DNA of 64,000 bases. Source: Hafnia psychrotolerans (GTDB taxonomy: Bacteria > Pseudomonadota > Gammaproteobacteria > Enterobacterales > Enterobacteriaceae). The notes under the pieces were generated by a model. It was given only the letters and a program-made list of their open reading frames with translations. It did not search any database and was not told the DNA's origin. Within the stretch, counting starts at the first letter, position 1; every line of letters starts with the position of its first letter. Positions 46,878-56,614 of this stretch are shown here, in pieces. Location: positions 372,001-436,000 of the forward strand of contig NZ_BMFZ01000003.1 in the NCBI RefSeq assembly GCF_014639435.1. Direction: 5' to 3'. A program made the position numbers and the translations under genes.

Positions 46878-49663
46878 TGTAAAACCTCACGAATATTTTC
46901 AGCACGGACGGGCAAATCACGGAAACGGTGGCCGGTAGCATGGGCGATGGCATTGACCAGCGCGGCCACGACCGGGATCATCACCACTTCGGCCATGCCT
47001 TTCGGCGGATCGGTTTCCGAAAGCGCAGGCAGGATATCGCTGGTCTGTTTCCAGACCGCCACGTCTCTGGCGCGCGGTAGGTGGTAACGGTTGAAGTTCC
47101 AGGTGCCGTTACCTGGCCCGTCTTCGTACAGGGGTAAATATTCGTGCAACGCGTGGCCGATCCCCATTGCCAGCCCGCCCTGCAGCTGGCCGGAGACCAG
47201 TTCAGGAACGATGAGATTTCCGCACTCCATAATCGAATGGTGCGTGAGTAATTCAACGTTGCCGGTAGCGATATCCACCGCGATTTCAGCCAGCGTGCCG
47301 ACCGCGCTGTAATACGTCACTGAGGCGTTATTACGCTGTGTTGGCGGGTAATAGACCGCGTCGCGCGCCAGAGTCTGGTACTCACCCGCGCCGGTGCGCA
47401 CCGACATGCCATCAACCGGCACGCGCTGCCGCACCTTGTTGAGCGTGAAGTCTGCTTCTGCCCACTGCCAGCGGTTGAAAACGTGAACCGCCGCGCCGGT
47501 CATCCCTTTCATCTCGTAGGCTTTTTTCGCCAGCGTCTCAAGACTGAGGGTCTGCATGCCGTTGGCCGTCAGGCCACCTTCCACCCAGCGGGCATCTTCT
47601 TTGCGCACGATATACGGCGCAGCTTGTCCGCCGCCAATGCCGGTTTGCCAGATAGCCATCGCCGCAGGCCACAAACCGTGATCGAAGACCAGACGCGCCG
47701 CTTCGCAGGTGCTGTGAGAAAAGTAATAGGCCGAGTTACTGGCGCTCGACGCCGAGCAATAGGACGGCGACCAGCGTGGATTGGTTTGTAGCTTGTCTTG
47801 CTCTTCCTGCGACATGGTGAACGGATCACCGCTGGTTTCCACTGGCAATACTGACCAGTCGGTCACCGAGAAATGCGCCTGTTCCGCGGGTTTGCCCAGC
47901 CATTCTGCGCACAGCACCGACTGTGACGTGGACATGCCCGTCCCCATTTCCGCACCGCTGTGCCACAGGCTTATCTGCCCGTTTTCGCTGATTTCGACAC
48001 GGGCGAACGACGTTTCAGCGCCAGTGCCAAAGTCTTTCTGCACGCAGCCGAACCCGACGCCGTAACGTTTGCCCGGATTCTGGCTCTCATAGGCGACTTT
48101 GCGTTTCTGACGCTCCGTCCATAACGGATGAACGGCGGCTTTTTCCAGCACTTCATCAGCACGTATTGCACCGGCCGGGATAGCACCCTGGGTATTTTTC
48201 ATTCCTGATTTCAAGACGTTGCGTATCCGGAAAGCAATCGGGTCCAGCTTCAGTTCAGCGGCCAACTCATCCATCATCATTTCTGTGGCGGCCATACTTT
48301 GCAGTGTGCCGTAACCCCGGGCTGAACCGGCGTCCAGCGCCCGCGAGGCCAGCCCGATGGCGGATAAATCACTTTTCGGGAAGTAGTAAATCGACTGTGC
48401 AGCGGTCACGCCAACCATCACCACCGACGGTGTGAAGTTGCTACGCCCGCCGCCATCAGCGGTCATCGCCGCATGGAATGACTGCAACATCCCGGTTTCA
48501 CGGTTCACCGCGATGTCGTAATTCATGTCAAACGCATGGCGTTTGAGGGAGGACTGGAACTGTTCGAAGCGGTCATTCGCCAGACGCACTGGCGAACCGT
48601 CGCCGTACATCGCCGCCACCGCACCGTAATACGGGAAGTTGTAATGATCTTTCGAACCGTAACCGACGGTATAACATGGGTGCATAATCAGCGTTTTCAC
48701 CGTACGGTGGGCTTTGGCCATCATGCGCGGCATTTCGTCCGCAACCTCCTGCGGCGACTGCGTCGGCACCACCATGTGCAGGGTTTGCGTCGCGGCATCA
48801 TACCAGCCGTTAGCGTTGTCCGGTTCGAGCGCGGAAGTATCCACAGACTGCGTGGTGAAACGACGCGACATCACCAGCCAGTCCTGCGGTGGGGATTTCA
48901 GTTCATCGGCCATTTCATCGGCGTAAAACATGCCTTGTTCGTCGAGCTTGCCGCCTTCACGTCCTTCCGGCCAGACCGGCAGATGTTTGCGCATACCGGT
49001 CGGGAACACCGACATATCTTTCAGGCTGGAGAAACGGTCGTCTTCAAACGCGGTCTCGCCGCCAACGCGCACGAAGCGGAAGGTGCCCCATGGATCACGT
49101 TCCAGCGGGCCGGTTTTCTCACCGTAGCGCACTACGTTGTCTTTAAATTTCAGTGCGTTTTTCGCAAAGCGAAATTTGGCAAAATCCTGATACACCAGAA
49201 TGGCCACGGCCTGACCGAGATAGGCCGGGGTTTTGCCTTCCGGCAGCAGCATGTCTTCGCCGTAGAATGCCGGGAATGCGAGGCCGTCGCGCGCCAGCAC
49301 GTCGGCGGTTACCAGTTTATCGGGCTGCAGATCCTCACCAAGCAGTGATAAATCCAGCCCAGCATAGGTTCTGTCCGCCTGCGTCACGCGCAGGATGAAG
49401 GCATGCGCCTGTTTCTGCGGCCAGTGCGGCATATCTTTGGCACGGATATCGCGGGCAAACACTTTCTGCCCCATGACTTTGGCCTTTCCGTCAATGCGGA
49501 AACGGACGCGTTTGTTTTGTGCGTCCCACTGCGGCGATTGTAGGATCTTTTCTTCGAAGAGTGCCGCGTAAGCACGGCTGTGCAGAGGCGCGAGATAAAC
49601 GGAGACACCAGCGATCACAGCACCTTTCACAAAGCGCCGTCTGGACGGGTTGAAGTTGCTCAT
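46874..49663 (-). CDS. Moco-binding large subunit, Tat-exported molybdenum hydroxylase
   Basis: The product has 929 residues. A twin-arginine signal SRRRFVKGAVIAGVSVYLAP is at residues 7-26. The rest is the xanthine oxidase-type molybdenum-binding chain, with MTADGGGRSNFTP, RALDAGSARGYGTLQ (substrate/cofactor region), GMSTSQ and a late PPKGMAEVVMIPVVAAL. The length and two-part layout resemble isoquinoline 1-oxidoreductase beta / nicotinate dehydrogenase large chains rather than cytosolic XdhB. The expected Glu of the active site (family GxGE) appears changed to PPKGMAE. The substrate is unknown. Confidence 0.93.
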   Translation of the reverse strand: MSNFNPSRRRFVKGAVIAGVSVYLAPLHSRAYAALFEEKILQSPQWDAQNKRVRFRIDGKAKVMGQKVFARDIRAKDMPHWPQKQAHAFILRVTQADRTYAGLDLSLLGEDLQPDKLVTADVLARDGLAFPAFYGEDMLLPEGKTPAYLGQAVAILVYQDFAKFRFAKNALKFKDNVVRYGEKTGPLERDPWGTFRFVRVGGETAFEDDRFSSLKDMSVFPTGMRKHLPVWPEGREGGKLDEQGMFYADEMADELKSPPQDWLVMSRRFTTQSVDTSALEPDNANGWYDAATQTLHMVVPTQSPQEVADEMPRMMAKAHRTVKTLIMHPCYTVGYGSKDHYNFPYYGAVAAMYGDGSPVRLANDRFEQFQSSLKRHAFDMNYDIAVNRETGMLQSFHAAMTADGGGRSNFTPSVVMVGVTAAQSIYYFPKSDLSAIGLASRALDAGSARGYGTLQSMAATEMMMDELAAELKLDPIAFRIRNVLKSGMKNTQGAIPAGAIRADEVLEKAAVHPLWTERQKRKVAYESQNPGKRYGVGFGCVQKDFGTGAETSFARVEISENGQISLWHSGAEMGTGMSTSQSVLCAEWLGKPAEQAHFSVTDWSVLPVETSGDPFTMSQEEQDKLQTNPRWSPSYCSASSASNSAYYFSHSTCEAARLVFDHGLWPAAMAIWQTGIGGGQAAPYIVRKEDARWVEGGLTANGMQTLSLETLAKKAYEMKGMTGAAVHVFNRWQWAEADFTLNKVRQRVPVDGMSVRTGAGEYQTLARDAVYYPPTQRNNASVTYYSAVGTLAEIAVDIATGNVELLTHHSIMECGNLIVPELVSGQLQGGLAMGIGHALHEYLPLYEDGPGNGTWNFNRYHLPRARDVAVWKQTSDILPALSETDPPKGMAEVVMIPVVAALVNAIAHATGHRFRDLPVRAENIREVLQ

Positions 49664-49882
49664 AAATTTCCTTGCTTCGTATTGTCGTTCTTATATTCCG
49701 TTATATTTACAATTTGTCATAAACGCTGCAAATACCGTTTAACGCGGGTGATTATAGGTAGTTGTGATGAATGAAGTTATGACTAAAAAGGCTTTTTAAA
49801 ATATTTCTCTCACAAATTTGCGCAAAATGATGGGATAATTAATTCTGTTGCGCAAACAATGTACAAAAGGAATGGAAGCAAA

Positions 49883-50497
49883 ATGGCAGGTATTATACTT
49901 CTCGCGGCCGGGCTGGGGAGCCGGTTTATCGCCGCAGGGGGCGAAGGTAACAAGCTGAATGCCACGCTGACGGAAACAGCAGAAAATGCTACCAGCATTT
50001 TTGACGTTACACTTGGACAGGCGCTGAAAAGCGGGCTGGCGGTACACGTTGTGACCCGCACGGGGAACATTCAGGTGCAAGTCAGTTGCCGCCGTGCAGG
50101 CGTGCCTTTTACGCTGACGGAAAGCGCGGGCACCGGCGGCTCCATTGCTGCCGGCGTACGCGATACACCGGAGTGGGACGGCTGGCTTGTCCATCTCGCC
50201 GATATGCCGTTCGTCACGCCGGACATTTTTGCTACCGTGGCCGATACCCTGCATCTCAAACCGGTGGTGCGCCCTTTTTGGCAGAACGAACCGGGGCATC
50301 CGGTCGGGTTTTCCCGCGAAATGGGCGACAAGCTGTTGCAACTTCATGGCGATCATGATGCCCACGAGCTCATTCGCAGCCATGACCTATTACGCATCGA
50401 TTTCAATACTTCGAGCGTGATTACAGATATTGATTTGCCCGAAGACCTTTCCCATTCCCTGCTGGCCTTGAACGGAACTATCCATGCAGCATCTTGA
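49883..50497 (+). CDS. MocA/MobA-like molybdopterin nucleotidyltransferase
   Basis: The product has about 204 residues from ATG 49883; an upstream ATG at 49859 is in frame. It has the nucleotide-binding start AGIILLAAGLGSRF, later LTESAGTGGSIAAGV and the metal-binding HLADMPFVTPDIFATV, as in MocA (CTP:molybdopterin cytidylyltransferase). It likely makes the MCD form of the cofactor used by xanthine oxidase-family enzymes. The gene is divergent from the molybdoenzyme operon. The family Lys-rich loop is partly changed (GGEGNKLN). Confidence 0.82.
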   Translation: MAGIILLAAGLGSRFIAAGGEGNKLNATLTETAENATSIFDVTLGQALKSGLAVHVVTRTGNIQVQVSCRRAGVPFTLTESAGTGGSIAAGVRDTPEWDGWLVHLADMPFVTPDIFATVADTLHLKPVVRPFWQNEPGHPVGFSREMGDKLLQLHGDHDAHELIRSHDLLRIDFNTSSVITDIDLPEDLSHSLLALNGTIHAAS

Positions 50498-51467
50498 TAC
50501 TCAGGTTATTTCTCAGGCGACTGAATGGCTTGCCGGTCAGCCGGTGTGGTTGTGTACGGTACTGACCACCTATGGTTCTTCCCCGCGCGCGCCGGGCGCA
50601 CTGATGGTCGCCACGGCGGATGGCCGCTATTGCGGATCTCTGTCCGGCGGCTGTGTCGAAGAAGATTTTTTACAGCGGATAGCCGCCGGTGACTATCAGC
50701 AGTCCAGCCAGGTGGTGCGCTACGGCGACGGCGGTTTGACGCCGAACATCGCCCTGCCCTGTGGCGGGTCGCTGGATGTGCTGATCGAATATCTGCCCGC
50801 CACGCCGGGTAATTTGAAGTACCTGCAACGCATGGGCATGGCGCTGGCAGGGCATTACGCGCTGGATAAATCGCTTACCCTGCCCGCCGCCTGCGATCAT
50901 CTGGCGCTGACGGAGTATCACAGCGCGACGCAGGTCATGCGTGACGGTGACGATGTGCGCTTACATCTGGCTGCGCCGCCGCGTTTGCTGATTGCCGGGC
51001 TGTCGAGCGTCGCGCTGTATTGCGCCGACTTTGCCTGTGCGCTCGGTTTTGAAGTGGTGGTATGCGAATGCCGCGAAGATGTGCTGGAAAACTTTCTCCC
51101 GTTACTGAAAGCGGAAATCCGGCTGGAGAAAGCGTTCCCTGCAAAGTATCTAGAACAAGAAAGTTGTCACGCCAATACCGCGATTGTGGCGCTGACACAC
51201 GATCCGCGTATGGATGACCTGACACTGATGGAAGCGGTAAATACGCCTGCGTTTTACATCGGCGCGATGGGCTCACAGCGCAACAGCACACGACGCCGCG
51301 AACGTCTGCAAACCATCGCCGATTTCTCGGCCGACGATTTCGCCCGTCTTCATGCACCGATCGGGTTATCCATCGGCAGCAAAACGCCGGCGGAAATCGC
51401 ACTGGCGGTGATGGCGGATATCGTCAACCACAAAAATGGTGGAAAGGCGCACCGAGTGGCGGCCTGA
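50484..51467 (+). CDS. XdhC/PaoD-family molybdenum insertion chaperone
   Basis: The product has 327 residues. The N-terminal XdhC domain has TTYGSSPRAPGALM and GSLSGGCVEEDFL, and the C-terminal Rossmann domain has FYIGAMGSQRNSTRRRERL and LHAPIGLSIGSKTPAEIALAVMADI. Proteins of this family bind Moco, help its sulfuration and insert it into their partner hydroxylase. It overlaps the MocA-like gene by 14 bases, so the two are coupled. Terminator follows. Confidence 0.92.
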   Translation: MQHLDTQVISQATEWLAGQPVWLCTVLTTYGSSPRAPGALMVATADGRYCGSLSGGCVEEDFLQRIAAGDYQQSSQVVRYGDGGLTPNIALPCGGSLDVLIEYLPATPGNLKYLQRMGMALAGHYALDKSLTLPAACDHLALTEYHSATQVMRDGDDVRLHLAAPPRLLIAGLSSVALYCADFACALGFEVVVCECREDVLENFLPLLKAEIRLEKAFPAKYLEQESCHANTAIVALTHDPRMDDLTLMEAVNTPAFYIGAMGSQRNSTRRRERLQTIADFSADDFARLHAPIGLSIGSKTPAEIALAVMADIVNHKNGGKAHRVAA

Positions 51468-51490
51468 CGTCAAATCCAAATGGCACCCAC

Positions 51491-51524
51491 AAAAAAAGCC
51501 TGAGGTTCGCGCCTCAGGCTTTTT
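51491..51524. terminator. Bidirectional terminator between xdhC-like gene and ycfJ
   Basis: AAAAGCCTGAGG and CCTCAGGCTTTT pair perfectly around TTCGCG, between convergent genes. Confidence 0.93.
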
Positions 51525-51545
51525 GGTTTGCGACTTACCGGTTGA

Positions 51546-52082
51546 TTATGAACGGGTAAGCTGCAACTGACCGCTTTTATCCAGCGGGATTTGCGTGCCC
51601 GGATCGTGATCCATGCGCACTTTGCCCTGTTGGCCGCCGATTTTGTAGGTCACATCGTAACCCAGGTTTTTTTCCGACTTCTCATAGACAGTGCTGCAAC
51701 GTTGCTGCTGTGTCGTGTAGGTGTCGCCTTCCTGCATGCTACTCTGTACACGGTTACCGGCATAACCACCGCCCAGTGCACCTGCAACCGTCGCAACATC
51801 ACGGCCACGACCGCCACCAAATTGGTGGCCGAGTACGCCACCGGCAACAGCGCCCAAGACAGAACCGGCTATCTGATGCTCATCCTGAACGGGACGTCTA
51901 TGGGTCACCGTCACGTTACGGCACTCCTGACGTGGCGTTTTAATGGTTTCTTTTATAGGCGTAGCACTGAGTACCTGTGCGTACTCTGGGCCTGAAGAAA
52001 AGACATTCATACTTGCTACTGCAGCAACGCCGAGCGCTGCTGCAACTCCGATACCGACACCCGCTAACATTGACTTGTTCAC
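51546..52082 (-). CDS. ycfJ: Glycine-zipper envelope protein YcfJ
   Basis: The product has 178 residues (179 in E. coli) from GTG 52082, which has AGGAGGAT seven bases upstream; the frame opens ten codons earlier. One N-terminal membrane helix (SMLAGVGIGVAAALGVAAVAS) precedes the conserved PIKETIKTPRQECRNVTVTH and a glycine-zipper stretch AGSVLGAVAGGVLGHQFGGG and AGALGGGYAGN. The exact role is unknown; it is a multicopy-suppressor type envelope protein in E. coli. Confidence 0.93.
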   Translation of the reverse strand: MNKSMLAGVGIGVAAALGVAAVASMNVFSSGPEYAQVLSATPIKETIKTPRQECRNVTVTHRRPVQDEHQIAGSVLGAVAGGVLGHQFGGGRGRDVATVAGALGGGYAGNRVQSSMQEGDTYTTQQQRCSTVYEKSEKNLGYDVTYKIGGQQGKVRMDHDPGTQIPLDKSGQLQLTRS

Positions 52083-52388
52083 AGGACATCCTCCTGAAAT
52101 GTTACCACGCATTCTGTGGCCTTTTTATACCGGGTTATCCTGCATGGGATACCACATCAGGCAACAGGTCCTCAAACGAAATAGCCGTATATTGAGGGAT
52201 CGGCGTGCGTGAATCGCCGTCTGTAAACACGCTAAGTCTGCACATAATTTCACGTTCCCGCAATAAGATGCATGGCCGAAAAAAGCGTCTTTGACTGGTG
52301 AAATTAGCGATTTGGGAGGATTCTTAGCGAACGAAGTTGTTTATGCAAAATCTTATTCTGAATGTGTGTATTTTGTTGGCGGAATTAT
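52083..52388. other. ycfJ upstream region
   Basis: About 300 bases between ycfJ and the ndh terminator. E. coli has bhsA (ycfR) near here; no such ORF was found. Only the ycfJ promoter is expected. Confidence 0.5.
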
Positions 52389-52411
52389 AAAGCCTGTCAA
52401 TACAGGCTTTT
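52389..52411 (-). terminator. Terminator of ndh
   Basis: AAAGCCTGT-CAAT-ACAGGCTTT hairpin about 34 bases after the ndh stop, with TTTATAATT on the minus-strand exit. Confidence 0.75.
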
Positions 52412-52444
52412 GATAAAAATGGGTTCAACGAGAAAGAAAAGGAA

Positions 52445-53755
52445 TCAATGCAGTTTAAGACGCGGGCGGATGACTTTGTTAATCCCACCAACCAGCATCA
52501 TTAACCCGGTTTTAGTATAGCCGTGCAACGCAATCTGGTGCATGCGATATAGCGAGACATACACAATACGCGCGATGCGCCCTTCCACCATCATCGAGCC
52601 TTTCATTAGGTTTCCCATCAGGCTACCCACCGTACTGAAGCGAGACAGGGAAACCAGCGAACCGTGATCTTTATAAACGTACTCTTTCAGGCTCTGCCCA
52701 TTGCGTTGCGCCATAATGTTGCCAAAACAGCGTGATGCCATCTGGTGGGCTGACTGCGCGCGCGGAGGCACGAAACCGCCGCTCTTCTGCGGACAGGAGG
52801 CACAATCGCCAATGGCAAAAATGTTCGGGTCGCGAGTGGTTTGCAGTGTCGGTTCAACCACCAGTTGATTGATCCGGTTGGTTTCCAGCCCTGCGATATC
52901 TTTCATAAAATCAGGTGCTTTTATCCCTGCAGCCCATACCATCAGGTCAGCTTCAATCACCTCACCTTCTTTGGTATTCAGACCCTTTTGATCTGCGCTG
53001 GTGACCATCGTATTCGTCAGCACACGCACACCAAGCTTGGTCAGTTCCTGATGCGCAGCACTGGAGATTCGCGGTGGCAATGCAGGAAGAATACGTTCAC
53101 CGGCTTCGACCAGCGTGACGTTTAGTGCCTGGCTGTTGAGACCTTCAAAACCGTAGCTATGTAGCTGTTTTACCGCATTATGCAGCTCAGCAGAGAGCTC
53201 AACGCCGGTCGCACCGCCGCCTACAATCGCAATGTTCACTTTCTTTTGCTTGTCTGGGTTGGCGGAAAACTTCAGGAACAAATTAAGCATTTCGTTATGG
53301 AAACGATGCGCCTGATGTGGGTTGTCAAGGAAGATGCAATTCTCCTTCACGCCCGGTGTACCAAAATCATTTGACGCACTGCCGAGCGCAATGACCAACT
53401 GGTCATAGGCGATATCACGCGCCGGAACCAGCACCTCACCGTTTCTCTCATCGAGAATCTCTGCCAACTGAATGGTCTGCGTCTCACGATTAATGTTGAC
53501 CAGTGAACCTATCTGGAAGATAAACCCATGGTTGCGGGCATGCGCCAGATAGCTCAGCGCATCCACACCGTCGTCCAGGCTGCCGGTGGCAACTTCATGC
53601 AATAGCGGTTTCCACAAGTGACTGTGATTGCGGTCCACCAGCACAATTTCAGCGCGTTTCTTGCGACCAAGTTTATGGCCCAGGCTGGTGGCAAGTTCCA
53701 GACCACCGGCACCGCCACCGATAATCACAATTTTCTTCATGGTTGTCGTCAACAT
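52445..53755 (-). CDS. ndh: Type II NADH:quinone oxidoreductase Ndh
   Basis: Non-proton-pumping NADH dehydrogenase on the inner face of the membrane. The product has 436 residues (434 in E. coli). FAD-binding GxGxxG is in [12 protein letters not shown], the NADH-binding one in [15 protein letters not shown], and the FAD-contacting [10 protein letters not shown]. The C-terminal membrane-binding tail ([20 protein letters not shown]) is present. A GAGGGGG ribosome site precedes the ATG. An FNR box lies upstream, as in E. coli where FNR represses ndh without oxygen. Confidence 0.97.
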   Translation of the reverse strand: MLTTTMKKIVIIGGGAGGLELATSLGHKLGRKKRAEIVLVDRNHSHLWKPLLHEVATGSLDDGVDALSYLAHARNHGFIFQIGSLVNINRETQTIQLAEILDERNGEVLVPARDIAYDQLVIALGSASNDFGTPGVKENCIFLDNPHQAHRFHNEMLNLFLKFSANPDKQKKVNIAIVGGGATGVELSAELHNAVKQLHSYGFEGLNSQALNVTLVEAGERILPALPPRISSAAHQELTKLGVRVLTNTMVTSADQKGLNTKEGEVIEADLMVWAAGIKAPDFMKDIAGLETNRINQLVVEPTLQTTRDPNIFAIGDCASCPQKSGGFVPPRAQSAHQMASRCFGNIMAQRNGQSLKEYVYKDHGSLVSLSRFSTVGSLMGNLMKGSMMVEGRIARIVYVSLYRMHQIALHGYTKTGLMMLVGGINKVIRPRLKLH

Positions 53756-53821
53756 AACCCCCTCAAATGTGAACCAATTGTTATCTAAGGGTGAAATTTA
53801 TTATCCTTAGAATACATAAGG

Positions 53822-53835
53822 TTGGATTCAATCAA
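53822..53835. promoter_or_regulatory. Possible second FNR site of ndh
   Basis: TTGGA-TTCA-ATCAA has one perfect FNR half site and one weak one. It lies 67 bases before the ndh start, near a possible -35 region. Confidence 0.4.
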
Positions 53836-53870
53836 ATCGATATCTTTCCCGAGAATAACATGCGTGGTGA

Positions 53871-53885
53871 TTTGGTCATACCAAA
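53871..53885. repeat. TTTGGT-CAT-ACCAAA palindrome next to the FNR box
   Basis: Perfect 6-bp arms with a three-base centre, ending one base before the FNR box. It may be a second regulator site. Confidence 0.4.
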
Positions 53886-53886
53886 A

Positions 53887-53900
53887 TTGATATGCATCAA
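53887..53900. promoter_or_regulatory. Perfect FNR box upstream of ndh
   Basis: TTGAT-ATGC-ATCAA is an exact match to the FNR consensus. It lies 132 bases before the ndh start. E. coli ndh is repressed by FNR through two upstream sites. Confidence 0.75.
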
Positions 53901-54025
53901 TTTAATTCCATTCAGTCAAATTCACTTACTGATACGGCACGATTTTTGACCTTTTTAAATCAGACAGTTAAGAGGGAAATGAGAAAAAACGTCATCATCA
54001 TAGAAAGTTAGCCTGAACAATTTGC

Positions 54026-54061
54026 AAAAAAAACGGCCACAGACGTTTGCCTGTGACCGTT
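54026..54061 (-). terminator. Terminator of ycfP
   Basis: On the minus strand, AACGGTCACAG and CTGTGGCCGTT pair with one wobble around an eight-base loop, followed by eight T. Confidence 0.88.
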
Positions 54062-54081
54062 CTGTCTCCCTCGCTGAAAGA

Positions 54082-54624
54082 TCAGTCGAGATTTTTAAAC
54101 GCTTTAATCCGTTGCAGATGCGTCGAAATATCTTTGAATTTGTGGCTCTGTTGGTCATCCCACACAATCGGATAAAACTGATGCAATGCATCAGCCGTTT
54201 TCTGGCTGTCGAGTACGCCATCTTCACGCGACAGCACCACCAGACAGCGAGCGCGGTTTTTCTCACGGAAATCACTGACGCACTTGGTGGCGATATCAAT
54301 ATATTCTTCAGGGCGGTCGATTTTGCCGGCCATGCTGGCCTGCGGGGCGAGGTTAGGGTTGAACATCACCTGACGTATACCGCACAGATAGCCTATGCGC
54401 TCAGCCCAGAAGCCCCCCAAACCCACGCCGCAAATTAATACGCTGTCATCACCAGATTGCTGAATCGCTTTATCGACTTCCTTGAGCAGATGCTGCATAT
54501 CGTGGCGCGGGTGAAGCGTGCTGTAACTGATCAACCGTACGTCCGGATCAATAAATTGCAGTTGCAACACCTTTTCATGGTTACCGGGACTGGTTGAGTC
54601 AAAACCGTGCAAATAAATAATCAT
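54082..54624 (-). CDS. ycfP: UPF0227 esterase-like protein YcfP
   Basis: The product has 180 residues, the E. coli length. It is an alpha/beta-hydrolase-type fold: start [20 protein letters not shown], nucleophile-elbow-like [14 protein letters not shown] (the usual Ser is replaced in GxGxGG), and a late His in SHKFKDIS. The function is unknown. It follows nagZ on the same strand after 60 bases. Confidence 0.94.
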   Translation of the reverse strand: MIIYLHGFDSTSPGNHEKVLQLQFIDPDVRLISYSTLHPRHDMQHLLKEVDKAIQQSGDDSVLICGVGLGGFWAERIGYLCGIRQVMFNPNLAPQASMAGKIDRPEEYIDIATKCVSDFREKNRARCLVVLSREDGVLDSQKTADALHQFYPIVWDDQQSHKFKDISTHLQRIKAFKNLD

Positions 54625-54684
54625 CGTTTTCCTGGTCCTGATTGTACGTTGAGAACATCAAGGTTAATGACGATGGGTTGCCAC

Positions 54685-55725
54685 TTAGCCTGCCGACCTT
54701 TTGTGATCCTGCCAGCGGGCGTTCAGTGCAGATAACTCCCGGTTGGCAAGCTGCCAGCGGCTGGAATTCAACAAGTCCCGTCGCGCATCTTTACCCGTAT
54801 ATTTACCCCGATGGTACAACCCTGCAACGTTTTCTGCTTTGACCGGAGACAGGTTATCCAGCACGCTGACGGCCCCAGCGCGGTGGTTACAAATCAAAAT
54901 CATATCGCAGCCGGCATCCAACGACGCCTGACCTCGCTCTGCATAGCTTCCCATGATCGCCGCACCTTCCATCGATAAGTCATCGGAGAAGATTACGCCC
55001 TTAAAGCCGAGCTCCTGACGCAAGATTTTTTGCAGCCAATATGGGGAGCCACTCGCGGGACGGGAGTCTGCTTGGGTGTAAATAACATGCGCCGGCATCA
55101 CCGCATCGAGCAGTTTTTTGTCAATCAGTTGACGGAATATAGTCATGTCATGCTCGCGGATCACTTCCAGTGGACGCTCGTCACGCGGGGTCTCTTTATG
55201 CGAATCAGCCGTCACTGCACCGTGACCAGGAAAATGTTTGCCGGTGGTTTTCATCCCCGCCCCCTGCATGCCAAGAATGAACTGCTCAGCCATGCTAAAG
55301 GCTTTCTCCGGTTCAGCATGAAAAGAGCGTTCACCAATTGCAGCGCTGACATGGCCGATGTCGAGGACCGGCGCAAAGCTGATATCGATGTCCATGGCGA
55401 TCATCTCTGACGCCATTAACCAACCAGCTTCCTTTGCCAGACGTAAACCCTCATGGCTTGCGTTAATCTCAGCAAAAGACTGAGCCGCGGGAATACCGGT
55501 AAAACCCTCACGGAAACGCTGTACGCGTCCCCCTTCCTGATCGACGGCCAACACCAGACGCTCGCGTGATGCTGCGCGAATCTGACGGATGAGCTCATGC
55601 AATTGGTCGACATCGTGGTAGTTACGGGTAAACAAGATCAGACCACCCACCAAGGGATGTTGCAAAATCTCGCGCTCTTCGGCATCCAGCTCATAGCTGG
55701 CAACGTCTAGCATTACTGGACCCAC
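54685..55725 (-). CDS. nagZ: Beta-N-acetylglucosaminidase NagZ
   Basis: Cytoplasmic GH3 enzyme of cell wall recycling; its product anhMurNAc-peptide controls AmpR/ampC in many relatives. The product has 346 residues (341 in E. coli). [35 protein letters not shown] (the general acid His loop) and [14 protein letters not shown] with the nucleophile Asp are present. The GTG at 55725 is chosen: AAGGAGAG lies seven bases upstream and the product then starts (M)GPVMLDV as in E. coli. Confidence 0.97.
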   Translation of the reverse strand: MGPVMLDVASYELDAEEREILQHPLVGGLILFTRNYHDVDQLHELIRQIRAASRERLVLAVDQEGGRVQRFREGFTGIPAAQSFAEINASHEGLRLAKEAGWLMASEMIAMDIDISFAPVLDIGHVSAAIGERSFHAEPEKAFSMAEQFILGMQGAGMKTTGKHFPGHGAVTADSHKETPRDERPLEVIREHDMTIFRQLIDKKLLDAVMPAHVIYTQADSRPASGSPYWLQKILRQELGFKGVIFSDDLSMEGAAIMGSYAERGQASLDAGCDMILICNHRAGAVSVLDNLSPVKAENVAGLYHRGKYTGKDARRDLLNSSRWQLANRELSALNARWQDHKRSAG

Positions 55726-55753
55726 GTCAATGCTCTCCTTAATTCGTTTGGTT

Positions 55754-56614
55754 TTATTTGCTGGTGCGCACAGTGGCGAAAAGTCGCTCACGCAGTGGCT
55801 GCGCCCAGTCTAAATACGTTTTATCACCGGTTTGATTCCAACGGACTTCGAACCACATCAGCATCATGTAATCAACCCACGGCAACCAGCGGCAAATTTG
55901 ACGCTGTAATCCGGTTATATCTCGGTAGCCACCGGCGGCACAATAGCCAGCAAGAAAGCGCTGCTGTTGCCCAACAAGCCAGCCATTGCCTCGAAACAGA
56001 GTGGCCAGTTCAAGTGCAATATCGCCATCAGCGGCGTATTCCCAGTCAATCAGCTGTAATCCCTGTTCTCCAATAATTAAGTTTCCGGGATGAACATCCA
56101 TATGGATCACCGCCATTTTCAGCGGTACCGGCAGGGACTGACGCATGAAACGATGTTGCAGCCGCAGCCAGCCCGGAGACAATCGCCTGCGGTCAATCTG
56201 CTGCCAGTGCAGCGAAAACTGCTGTTTTAACTGTAATTGGCGACCATGGGGACCCGCCTGATGGAGCTGCACCAACCGTTCTGCCAACGGTACTATTTCA
56301 ATCGGATACTCTTCGCAGGTTTGCCCTTCCAGCCATTCGACTACTAGCCAAGGTGGTGAATACAGCATGACGCGCGGTGCAATATTCAGATGGACAATGT
56401 GTTGTAAAATCGCTTTTTCACGCTGCCGCTCAACACCCAATGCCGTTCTGGCCGGAGATTGGATCCGCGCAAGCCAAGTGCGTGTACGGGTTTCAATCTT
56501 CCAACTTTCGCCGCTAAGTCCCGCGACCGGACTTAAACAAAAACCGGCGGAAAAGTCCGCCGGGAATTTTTGTGCAATAAGCTGTTCCAGTGCGGCCTTA
56601 ATATTGAATGGCAC
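55754..56614 (-). CDS. thiK: Thiamine kinase ThiK
   Basis: APH-fold kinase that phosphorylates salvaged thiamine. About 286 residues (274 in E. coli) if it starts at GTG 56614, where the product aligns with the E. coli N terminus (xPFN...). GTG 56641 is an earlier option. The catalytic loop [11 protein letters not shown], the metal-binding [17 protein letters not shown] and a C-terminal [11 protein letters not shown] match ThiK. The start lies inside lpoB, so translation is probably coupled. Confidence 0.88.
   Translation of the reverse strand: MPFNIKAALEQLIAQKFPADFSAGFCLSPVAGLSGESWKIETRTRTWLARIQSPARTALGVERQREKAILQHIVHLNIAPRVMLYSPPWLVVEWLEGQTCEEYPIEIVPLAERLVQLHQAGPHGRQLQLKQQFSLHWQQIDRRRLSPGWLRLQHRFMRQSLPVPLKMAVIHMDVHPGNLIIGEQGLQLIDWEYAADGDIALELATLFRGNGWLVGQQQRFLAGYCAAGGYRDITGLQRQICRWLPWVDYMMLMWFEVRWNQTGDKTYLDWAQPLRERLFATVRTSK

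Noticed and set aside
48536-49348. 270-codon plus-strand open frame inside the molybdenum hydroxylase gene
   Set aside because: It is antisense to a clear family member in GC-rich codons, has no domain pattern and no ribosome site, and is explained by codon bias on the other strand.
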